This document shows positions 54,481 through 63,400 of a stretch of 64,000 bases of DNA, piece by piece (position 1 is the stretch's first letter; each line of letters opens with the position of its first letter). A model generated the notes under the pieces. That model made no database searches. It had not been told where the DNA came from and saw nothing but the letters and a program-made list of their open reading frames with translations. This stretch comes from Dyadobacter sp. SG02 (GTDB lineage Bacteria; Bacteroidota; Bacteroidia; Cytophagales; Spirosomataceae), in contig NZ_FNYL01000004.1 in assembly GCF_900109045.1 (NCBI RefSeq), positions 94,321-158,320 of the forward strand. Reading direction: 5' to 3'. Position numbers and translations under genes: made by a program.

Positions 54481-54927
54481 TTACCGTCCAAACAGCTGGT
54501 CCAGGCTGAACCGTCCCTTTTTCGACAATGCTTCCAGCGTATGCTGCTGATCGGGAGTTAGTATTTCAATGATTTCAATGCGCTTTTCTTCGGCCAGGCG
54601 CTTGCGGTCGCTTCTTTTATTATCGCCGCGGCGCTTCATTTTCCTTTCCATTCTCGCGTAACGGCGGTCGATCTTTTTGAGCTGTTTATGCTGCCGCTTC
54701 GTCAGTTGGAGCTGGTCGGCGTACTTGTCCATGTTCTTTTCGAGGCGCCGGTTGTTCAATTTACTGTTGGTAACCGCGTCGTCGTTCTGGAAATCATCGC
54801 TACGCCGGTCGTCATTACGAACGTCGCTACGCCGATCGGTACGGCGTGACTGGGCAAATGAGTCGGAAGTGGCCAGACCGCCCAGTAACAGGCCGAGGGC
54901 GAAAATCAGCGTCAGGATTCTTTTCAT
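54481..54927 (-). CDS. Secreted Arg/Asp-rich small protein, Spy/CpxP-like
   Basis: 148 aa with signal peptide (RILTLIFALGLLLGGLATSDSFA). The mature part starts with an RRTDRRSDVRNDDRRSDD-type charged tract, then a helical region with LTKRQHKQLKKIDRRYARME and LTPDQQHTLEAL. The repeated LTxxQ helices recall Spy/CpxP-type periplasmic chaperones, but the charge pattern is far more extreme, so the likeness is weak. The start at 54927 is chosen as the first residue of the signal peptide; an in-frame Met at 55005 is too far upstream. Confidence 0.7.
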   Translation of the reverse strand: MKRILTLIFALGLLLGGLATSDSFAQSRRTDRRSDVRNDDRRSDDFQNDDAVTNSKLNNRRLEKNMDKYADQLQLTKRQHKQLKKIDRRYARMERKMKRRGDNKRSDRKRLAEEKRIEIIEILTPDQQHTLEALSKKGRFSLDQLFGR

Positions 54928-55159
54928 GGGTTGATAATGGGTTAAAAATTCGATGCTTATAACGGCGTTTGGAACCGGTAGTATATAAAGCCGCCGTTTT
55001 TTCATTATCTCCCAGAGTTTTAGGCTTATTTAAATAAATATGGTTTTGTGCAGGAGCACAGATGGTATTTTTTACAATCTTTACAGTAGTTGCTATTGGT
55101 TTTATTTCAAACTCCGTTCTATTTCCCAAATTTTATTCTCCTACACCCTGTTTTGTCAG

Positions 55160-56275
55160 ATGAAAGATAGTGCTCCTTCACAAAGGTTATTGTCCCTGGA
55201 TACGTTGCGTGGTTTTGATATGTTCTGGATTTCGGGTGGCGAAGAGATTTTCCATGTGCTCGCCAAAGTGACCGGCTGGTCGTGGGCGATTGTCCTGGCC
55301 CACCAGTTTACCCACCCCGATTGGAACGGTTTTCGTGCCTACGACCTCATTTTTCCCACATTTCTCTTCATGGCCGGCGTTTCGACGCCGTTCTCGCTTG
55401 GAAGCCGCCTCGAAAAAGGGGTACCGCCATCGCAGCTGATCCGCAAGGTGATCCAGCGCGGCATTATCCTCGTCATTTTAGGGATCATTTATAACAACGG
55501 CCTGTTCGAAACGGAATGGTCGCAGATGCGTTACCCGAGCGTACTCGCGCGTATCGGGCTCGCGGGCATGTTCGCGCAGATCATCTACCTTTATTTCGGT
55601 TACCGCGCGCGCTGGATCTGGTTCGGCGGGCTGCTGATCGGCTATTACCTGTTCATGATGTTCTATCCCGTGCCCGGCTGCGGTGCCGGCCTGCTGACGA
55701 TCGATTGCAACCCGGCCAGCTATATCGATAAAATGATCATCCCCGGCCGCCTCCACCTCACTATTCACGATCCGGAAGGGCTCGTTTCGACGATCCCCGC
55801 CATCGCGACCGGCCTCATGGGCATCTTCGCGGGCGAGCTGCTGCGCACGAGCCACGAGATACTTTCTCAAAAAAGCAAAGTCGTTTACCTGGTTTTTGCC
55901 GGGGTAGTCAGTTTGCTGGTCTGCCTTGTGTGGGATTACTTTTTCCCGATTAACAAAAATCTCTGGACGAGTTCGTTCGTACTCTGCGCGGGTGGGTTTA
56001 GTACATTGCTACTGGCGCTGTTCTATTGGCTCGTCGACGTGCTCAACTACCGCAAATGGACGCTGTTTTTTGTCGTAATAGGCATGAATTCGATTGTGAT
56101 TTACATGGTAGGCCGCTTCATCGACTTCGGTTACACGGCCCGCGCATTGTTTGGCGGAGTACTGAGCTATTTCCCGCACGGCGTAGAAGCGGTAGGTGAA
56201 GTAATTGCATTTATCGCCGTACAATGGGCGTTTATGTATTTACTTTACAGAAACAAATTATTCCTGAAAGTCTGA
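55160..56275 (+). CDS. DUF5009-type membrane protein, heparan-alpha-glucosaminide acetyltransferase-like
   Basis: 371 aa with about ten transmembrane helices. The N-terminal RLLSLDTLRGFDMFWISGGE is the conserved opening of this family (the NagX/HGSNAT-like acyltransferase group). FPTFLFMAGVSTPFSLGSRL follows, and AIATGLMGIFAGELLR is a later conserved segment. Members transfer or transport acyl groups to sugars, so a role in envelope-sugar acetylation is possible. The ATG at 55160 starts exactly at the conserved segment; an upstream in-frame ATG at 55040 gives no family sequence. Confidence 0.8.
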   Translation: MKDSAPSQRLLSLDTLRGFDMFWISGGEEIFHVLAKVTGWSWAIVLAHQFTHPDWNGFRAYDLIFPTFLFMAGVSTPFSLGSRLEKGVPPSQLIRKVIQRGIILVILGIIYNNGLFETEWSQMRYPSVLARIGLAGMFAQIIYLYFGYRARWIWFGGLLIGYYLFMMFYPVPGCGAGLLTIDCNPASYIDKMIIPGRLHLTIHDPEGLVSTIPAIATGLMGIFAGELLRTSHEILSQKSKVVYLVFAGVVSLLVCLVWDYFFPINKNLWTSSFVLCAGGFSTLLLALFYWLVDVLNYRKWTLFFVVIGMNSIVIYMVGRFIDFGYTARALFGGVLSYFPHGVEAVGEVIAFIAVQWAFMYLLYRNKLFLKV

Positions 56276-56284
56276 CCGGTGGCA

Positions 56285-56392
56285 TGGAATGGTCAAATGT
56301 TGTCAGGAATAGTCAAGAGTAGTTAGGGTTAGTCACTGTGTAAGGATAAAAGAGACAACACATGACCATACATGACATTTCCTGACTTCTTT
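56285..56392. repeat. GTCAGGAAT-type repeat cluster with inverted half
   Basis: Forward words GGAATGGTCAAA, TGTCAGGAATAGTCAAGAG and AGTTAGGGTTAGTC are followed by reverse-complement words CATGACCATACATGACA and TTTCCTGACTTC. The two halves can pair imperfectly into a long hairpin between the acyltransferase-like gene and gldA. The same word occurs after nuoM. Confidence 0.5.
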
Positions 56393-56423
56393 ATTTAATC
56401 ATTCAGTCATTCAAAATTAATAC

Positions 56424-57134
56424 ATGATCGAAGTCACCAATCTGACGAAGGTTTACGGAACGCAGCGCGCGGTCGACGGGATTTCATTTACCCTCAAAAA
56501 AGGTGAAATCGTAGGTTTTCTCGGTCCGAATGGCGCGGGGAAATCCACGACGATGAAAATTCTGACGGGTTATCTCAAACCGACCGAGGGCCTTGCCAAA
56601 GTTTCGGACTTCGATGTGATACAGCAGCCTATGCCTGCTCGGCGGGCCATTGGTTACCTGCCCGAGCATAACCCGCTGTACCTGGATATGTACGTGACGG
56701 AGTTCCTGCTTTTTTCCGGAAAACTGTACGGAATGAACGGCGCCGCATTGAAAACCCGGGTGAACGAGGTGATCGCGATGTGCGGACTGGAGCCGGAGCG
56801 CAAAAAAAAGATCGGTCAACTTTCCAAAGGTTACCGGCAACGCGTGGGATTGGCGCAGTCGTTTTTGCATAATCCGGATGTGCTCATCCTCGACGAACCG
56901 ACGACCGGCCTCGATCCTAACCAGATCCAGGAGATCCGTGAGGTGATACGTACCGCCGGAAAGGACAAAACCGTGCTTTTTTCCACGCACATTATGCAGG
57001 AAGTAGAGGCATTGTGCGACCGTGTGATCATCATCAACAAAGGAAAAGTGGTGAGTGACAGCTCGTTGCAGGCGCTTCGCGAAACGGGCGATTCACTGGA
57101 AGATATTTTCAAGAAGCTTACGCAGCAGGCTTGA
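56424..57134 (+). CDS. gldA: ABC transporter ATP-binding protein, GldA-like
   Basis: 236 aa. Walker A GPNGAGKST (about residues 34-42), LSKGYRQRVGLAQ signature, Walker B VLILDEPTTGLD and H-loop STHIMQEVEAL. The segment RRAIGYLPEHNPLYLDMYVTEFLL strongly recalls GldA of the gliding/T9SS ABC transporter GldAFG. GldA proteins I know are about 300 aa, so this one lacks about 60 residues at the C-terminus. gldF and gldG are not adjacent. It could be a GldA paralogue serving another permease. Confidence 0.75.
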   Translation: MIEVTNLTKVYGTQRAVDGISFTLKKGEIVGFLGPNGAGKSTTMKILTGYLKPTEGLAKVSDFDVIQQPMPARRAIGYLPEHNPLYLDMYVTEFLLFSGKLYGMNGAALKTRVNEVIAMCGLEPERKKKIGQLSKGYRQRVGLAQSFLHNPDVLILDEPTTGLDPNQIQEIREVIRTAGKDKTVLFSTHIMQEVEALCDRVIIINKGKVVSDSSLQALRETGDSLEDIFKKLTQQA

Positions 57135-57317
57135 TGTTCCGACAGTAATTACCATGACCATATTCGGTTAAGCAAATATTAGAATTGCATTAAAACAGTA
57201 TTTAGCAGGATTTAAAGCAATAGAAAATTGTTATTATTGTAGCTTTTGTTAAGCGCCAATGTCAGTTGTTGAAGTTGTAAAACCTAACATTCCCTCGTTA
57301 AGTCAGTGTTTTCAGGT

Positions 57318-60300
57318 ATGAAAAATTGGTGGTTCAGCCGGTTTCGTGTAGTAGTGATTGTAGTGGCGCTGGTGGTGCTTACCTCCGTGGCATCTGTGGC
57401 GTGGAAAATGATGGCTGTCAAAACGGTGGCGATCAAAACCGCACCTGTTGCCGTTACCAAAGCGAAGCATAAAGCTCCCAAAAAGCGTCTTGACCCGGTC
57501 ATTGTCCTTCCTGAAAACGAATGGGTGGACAGTACCCTCAAATCCCTGAGTATTGAACAAAAGATCGGCCAGCTTTTCATGGTCGCTACCTTCTCGAACC
57601 GCGACGAATCTCATTACAAATACATCGATAAGCTGATCAACGATTACCAGATCGGCGGCCTGATATTCTTCCAGGGAGGCCCGGTGGGGCAGGCGCAGCT
57701 CACGAACCGTTATCAATCGCATTCCAACATCCCGCTTTTCATCGGCATCGACGGCGAATGGGGGCTCGGTATGCGTCTCGACAGCACTATTTCTTTCCCG
57801 AAACAAATGGTACTCGGCTCGATCCAGGACGATCGGCTGATTTACCGCATGGGCGACGATATTGCCCGCCAGTGCAAGCGCCTCGGCATTCAGATCAACT
57901 TCGCGCCGGTTTCGGATATCAACAACAATCCGGCCAATCCGGTGATCGGTATACGTTCGTTCGGCGAAGACCGCGAGAATGTGGCACGGAAGTCGGTCGC
58001 CTATATGAAAGGTTTGCAACACAACCGCATTATCGCCACCGCCAAGCACTTCCCCGGCCATGGCGACACCGATGCGGATTCGCATTTCACGCTGCCCGTG
58101 CTGACGCATTCATTGGAACAACTCAACAATACGGACCTCTACCCTTACCGCGAGATGATTGCGGATAGCCTTATGGGCGTTCTGAATGCCCATTTGTACA
58201 TTCCTGCGCTGGACAATACCCCTAACCAGGCCAGCTCGCTTTCCGACAAGGTAGTGAACGGCCTGCTGCGCAAAGACCTCGGTTTCCGCGGGCTCGTATT
58301 TACCGATGCTATGAACATGCGTGGCGTGCTTAAAAACGGCAAAGCTGCCGATGTGAACCTCAAAGCGCTGGTAGCAGGCAACGACGTGCTCCTTTACCCT
58401 GAAAGCATTGCCGAAACCGTAGCGCGCATTAAGGATGCGATTAATCAGAAGCAGATCAGCGAGAAGATCATTGATGATAAGGTAAAACGCATTTTGCAAG
58501 CCAAATACTGGGCCGGACTGAGCAAGTACCAGCCCGTCGACATCAATAATCTGTATGCCGACCTGAATAGCGAGAAGAGCAAGGAACTGTACCGCGAGTT
58601 GTGCGAGGCTTCGGTGACCGTCGTGAAAAACGACAACGACCTGCTCCCGATCGGTTCGGTCATGGACAACAATATCGCGTCGGTAAGCATTGGCGAGGGC
58701 AGCAGCACGGCATTCCAGAAAATGCTTTCGACCTACAAACCGATGCGGAGCTACTCGTTTTACGACGGGCCTTCATCACAAGAGCAAATCACCGAAATGC
58801 TCGGTTATCTGCAACCTTACAATACGGTCATCGTCGACATTCACGGCATCAGCTCCAAGCCGGGCCGGAACTACGGCGTTACCACAGGCATGGTCGATTT
58901 TGTGAACCAACTCAAACAGCAGAACAAAAAGGTGATCCTTTGCCTTTTCGGCACGCCTTACAGCATTCAGTACTTCCCTGCCACCGACGCGATGATTTGC
59001 GCCAGTCAGGACGGAAAGGACCAGCAGGAGATTGTGCCGCAGATCATTTTTGGCGCATTGAGTTCGAAAGGCCGTCTGCCGGTTTCGGTATTGGCCTACA
59101 AAACGGGTACCGGCGTGAACACGACCAGCATTAACCGAATTGCATTCGGAACACCGGAAAGTGTGGGTATGGATGGTATTTCACTTAAAAAAATCGATGA
59201 AATCGCTACTGCGGCGGTAAATGACCACATTTTTCCCGGCTGCGAGGTGCTCGTGGCGCGGCAGGGCAAGATCATTTATGAAAAACAATTCGGCGGGCTG
59301 AGCTACCGCACCAACGACCGCGTGACGCCCGAAACGATTTACGACCTGGCTTCGCTCACCAAAGTTTCGGCCACATTGCAGGCTGTCATGCTGCTTTACG
59401 ACCGGAAACAGATCAGCCTGGATGAAAAAGCATCGAAATACCTCCCGGAACTCGTAGGTACTACCAAGCAGAACTTCACTGTCCGCGACCTGCTCTTGCA
59501 CCGCTCGGGACTTATTTCTTTCTACCCGTCGCTTTGGGACCGGACCAAAACCAGTGCCGGCGGCCTGCTGCCTGAATATTACAGCTCGAAACAGGACACC
59601 GCCTACTATTTGCAGGTAGCACCCAAGCTCTTTGCCAAAGGCGCATTGCGGGATTCCGTGTGGAAATGGGTCGTGGAATCGCCCATGAACAACCGTCGCG
59701 ATCGGGCCGGAAACTACGGTTATCTGTACAGCGACCTTGGTTTTCTTACACTTCAAAAAATCGTAGAGCGAATCACCGGCCAGCCGTTGGATATTTTCGT
59801 GGCTGCCAACATTTACGAGCCGCTGGGACTGGGCTATCTCGGTTTCAATCCATTACGCCGTTTTTCTGAAAAACAGATTGCCCCTACCGAGCAGGATTAT
59901 CGTTTTCGCGGACAGCTGCTCCAAGGAACGGTCCACGACCAAATGGCGGCGATTGTCGGCGGCGTTTCGGGGCACGCAGGCCTGTTCGGCACCGCCCGCG
60001 ACCTGGCCGTTTTATTGCAAATGAACCTTTGGAAAGGCAACTACGCAGGAAAACGCTATTACGAGCAGGCTACCGTGCCGTTCTTCTCGCGCATGTACGA
60101 CGAGTCGCACCACCGCGGGCTGGGCTGGGACAAGGCCCCGGCCGATGGCAACAGCTCCTACGTGTCACCGTTGGCTTCTGTCAACTCGTTCGGCCACACG
60201 GGTTTCACCGGCACGATGGTGTGGGTAGATCCGGAAGAAGACCTCGTGTTTGTATTTCTTTCCAACCGCGTAAATCCCGATGCGGAAAACACCGCGATCA

Positions 60301-60377
60301 CCACCCAGCATACACGGCGAAAAATCCAGGATGTAGTATACAGTTCATTGATTAAACGGAAAAGCCAGCTTCCTTAA
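57318..60377 (+). CDS. GH3 glycoside hydrolase fused to beta-lactamase-like serine hydrolase
   Basis: 1019 aa. N-terminal TM anchor (residues about 9-27). GH3 domain, about 70-600: KHFPGHGDTDADSHFTLPVL, nucleophile Asp330 in VFTDAMNMRG, NagZ-like. Then a serine-hydrolase domain, about 620-1010: SLTK (Ser679, Lys682), YSD at 804-806 (family YxN) and HTG at 960. GH3 enzymes of this type cut beta-N-acetylglucosamine from muropeptides, and the fused hydrolase could cleave peptide or ester bonds, so one protein would recycle peptidoglycan fragments. This fusion is known in Bacteroidota. The ATG at 57318 is taken; a GTG at 57306 is in frame. Confidence 0.9.
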   Translation: MKNWWFSRFRVVVIVVALVVLTSVASVAWKMMAVKTVAIKTAPVAVTKAKHKAPKKRLDPVIVLPENEWVDSTLKSLSIEQKIGQLFMVATFSNRDESHYKYIDKLINDYQIGGLIFFQGGPVGQAQLTNRYQSHSNIPLFIGIDGEWGLGMRLDSTISFPKQMVLGSIQDDRLIYRMGDDIARQCKRLGIQINFAPVSDINNNPANPVIGIRSFGEDRENVARKSVAYMKGLQHNRIIATAKHFPGHGDTDADSHFTLPVLTHSLEQLNNTDLYPYREMIADSLMGVLNAHLYIPALDNTPNQASSLSDKVVNGLLRKDLGFRGLVFTDAMNMRGVLKNGKAADVNLKALVAGNDVLLYPESIAETVARIKDAINQKQISEKIIDDKVKRILQAKYWAGLSKYQPVDINNLYADLNSEKSKELYRELCEASVTVVKNDNDLLPIGSVMDNNIASVSIGEGSSTAFQKMLSTYKPMRSYSFYDGPSSQEQITEMLGYLQPYNTVIVDIHGISSKPGRNYGVTTGMVDFVNQLKQQNKKVILCLFGTPYSIQYFPATDAMICASQDGKDQQEIVPQIIFGALSSKGRLPVSVLAYKTGTGVNTTSINRIAFGTPESVGMDGISLKKIDEIATAAVNDHIFPGCEVLVARQGKIIYEKQFGGLSYRTNDRVTPETIYDLASLTKVSATLQAVMLLYDRKQISLDEKASKYLPELVGTTKQNFTVRDLLLHRSGLISFYPSLWDRTKTSAGGLLPEYYSSKQDTAYYLQVAPKLFAKGALRDSVWKWVVESPMNNRRDRAGNYGYLYSDLGFLTLQKIVERITGQPLDIFVAANIYEPLGLGYLGFNPLRRFSEKQIAPTEQDYRFRGQLLQGTVHDQMAAIVGGVSGHAGLFGTARDLAVLLQMNLWKGNYAGKRYYEQATVPFFSRMYDESHHRGLGWDKAPADGNSSYVSPLASVNSFGHTGFTGTMVWVDPEEDLVFVFLSNRVNPDAENTAITTQHTRRKIQDVVYSSLIKRKSQLP

Positions 60378-60454
60378 ATCACCTTCAGCGTATTTGAAAA
60401 ATATCTCTAACTTTACCAGTCAAAAGGTTAGCGGAAAGATATTTAGACAGATAC

Positions 60455-63400
60455 ATGAAAAGAACATTTATTAAAGAAAGTTTCCTTACCATTTTCGCCA
60501 CGGTATTCTGCCTGGCAGCTTCATTCGGACAGACTAGTATTACCACAGGGACAGTGAGCCCATCAACGGCCTGCGCCGGTAGCGATGTTTCCGTCCCGTT
60601 TACAACCGCCGGTACTGTGCTTCCTACTGTGACATTTCATGCGCAGTTATCAGATGCCGCCGGTGCATTCAGCGCAACACCCGTCGAGATCGGTAATGCC
60701 GCTACTTCGCCGATTTCTGCCACCATTCCAGCGGGCACCACAGCAGGCGCTGGCTATAAGATCCGTGTTGTATCAAAATTGGCAGGCGTGATTGCCATCA
60801 CCGGGTCGGAAAGCGTTGCGGTGACGGTCAATGCTGTACCTGCCGCTCCAACGGTGACTTCACCTGTGAATTATACGCAAAATGCCGTCGCCAGCGCATT
60901 GTCGGCTACGCCGGGGACTGGCGGTGCACTTAATTGGTATGGGACCAATGAAACAGGCGGCACGGGTTCTTCCACAGCGCCAACACCAGCTACAACAGCG
61001 GCCGGTACAACGATCTATTATGTTTCCCAAACTGTTGCCGGATGCGAAAGTAACCGGGCTAAAATCGATGTGATTGTAGCTGCATGTACGCCTCCTGCGA
61101 AACCAACTGTTACTACACCCGTAACTTATACTGTTGGCGATGCGCCTGCCCCTTTGACGGTTACTGCTGCTACTGGCGCTACAATCAACTGGTATGGCAC
61201 CAATGCATCGGGAGGAACAGCTTCCGCGACAGCACCTACACCGTCTACTGCGACCGCCGGCTCCACTACCTACTATGTTTCTCAAACTGTGGCTGCTTGT
61301 GAAAGTGAAAGGGCGCAAATTGTCGTTAACGTTAATGCATGTACGCCGCCAGCTGCGCCAACCGTCGTTAACAAATCTTATACGGTCGGCGATGTTGCAG
61401 TTCCATTAACCGCAACTGGAACCGGCCTGAAATGGTATGGAACCGATGCAACAGGCGGAACTGCATCTACGACGGCACCAACACCATCTACCGCAGCAGC
61501 CGGAACTACCTCATACTATGTTTCTCAAACCGTTGGTGGATGCGAAAGCTCAAGAGTACAACTAGTCGTGACGGTAAATGCATGTACGCCACCAGCAGCA
61601 CCGACAGTTTCTAACAAATCTTATACAGTAGGCGACGCTGCGGCGCAATTAACGGCGACAGGTAGCAACCTTAAATGGTACGGAACCGATGCAACGGGCG
61701 GAACTGCATCTGCAACTGCCCCAACACCTTCCACGACAGCTCCTGGAATTACATCCTATTACGTTTCGCAAACCGTGGGCGGATGCGAAAGTGCAAGAGC
61801 GCAAATCGTCGTGACGGTAACTGCCTGTACACCACCAGCCGCGCCGACAGTCGCTAATAAATCTTATACCGTCGGCGATGCCGCGGTTCCGTTGACTGCA
61901 ACAGGGTCGAATTTGAAATGGTACGGAACCGACGCAACAGGCGGAACCGCATCTGCGACTGCCCCAACACCTTCGACGGCAGCTCCCGGAACCACATCGT
62001 ATTATGTTTCACAAACCGTGGGCGGATGCGAAAGTGCAAGAGCACAAATCGTCGTGACCGTCAATGCATGTACACCACCGGCTGCGCCGACAGTTGCCAA
62101 CAAATCTTACACGATAGGCGATGCTGCAACTCCGCTAACCGCAACTGGAACCAACCTGAAATGGTACGGAACCAATGCGACAGGTGGAACAGGATCTGCA
62201 ACTGCCCCAACCCCGTCGACAGCTACGCCGGGAACTACATCTTACTACGTTTCGCAAACCGTGGGCGGATGTGAAAGTGCGAGAGCGCAAATTGTCGTGA
62301 CCGTCAATGCATGTATACCTCCGGCAGCACCAGGCGTAAGTAACATTTCCTATTGCATTGGTTCCGCAGCCGCAAAACTTAATGCCACGGGAAGCAATTT
62401 GAAATGGTATACAGATGCAACCGGCGGAACCGGCTCGGCTACTGCCCCAACTCCATCGACTTCGGAAGCTGGCGTTAAAAGTTACTTTGTCTCTCAAACG
62501 GTAGGTGCCTGCGAGAGTGCACGCGCCGAAATTAAAGTAACCATCAACGAAACCCCGGCTCCCACTGCTACATCCCCGATCGAATACTGCTTAAATGAAG
62601 CCGCATCACCACTCACCGCCACCGGTACAGGCCTGAAATGGTATATGTCGTCTACCGGCGGAACTGCATTGACCGGTACACCGACGCCTGTTACCACCGC
62701 AGCAGGAACAACCCGCTATTATGTTTCCCAAACTGTCAATGGCTGCGAAAGCCAGCAGAGAAAAGAAGTAGCTGTTGTCGTTAAAAATCCGTCAACTGCT
62801 CCTACCGTAACTGCAACTGTAAACCTTTGCCAGAATTCGTCACCCGCGGCCTTAACAGCAAACGGCAGCCGTCTTAAATGGTACACCAGCGCAAGCGGCG
62901 GCACAGCATTGGATGGTGCTCCTGTACCGGTTACTACCGCCGTGGGCACTACAAACTATTATGTTAGTCAGACAGCGGAAGGATTGTGCGAAGGCCCGCG
63001 TGCAAAAATCGAGGTAATAATTAAAGATACGCCTGCGGCGCCTGCCGTAACGCCTGTCGACTACTGCGTTGGTGCAAAACCCGTTGCATTAACACCCTCC
63101 GGCGCTGCTTACAAATGGTACAATGGGCCAACCGGCGGCACGGGAACAACCGCTCCTCCAACGCCGACCGCAACAACCGTTGGAACCACTTCCTATTATG
63201 TTACCCAAGCCAACACCTACGGCAGCCTTACCTGCGAAAGCCCGCGCGCGAAGCTCGATGTAAATGTCAATGCCACCCCGGGCAACGTAAGCGCATTGTC
63301 GCAAGAATTCTGCCAGGAACGCGGCGATAAAAACTACACATTCCCCACGCAAGCACAGCCAGGCAATACTTTGAACTGGTATACGGCTGCAACGAACGGA

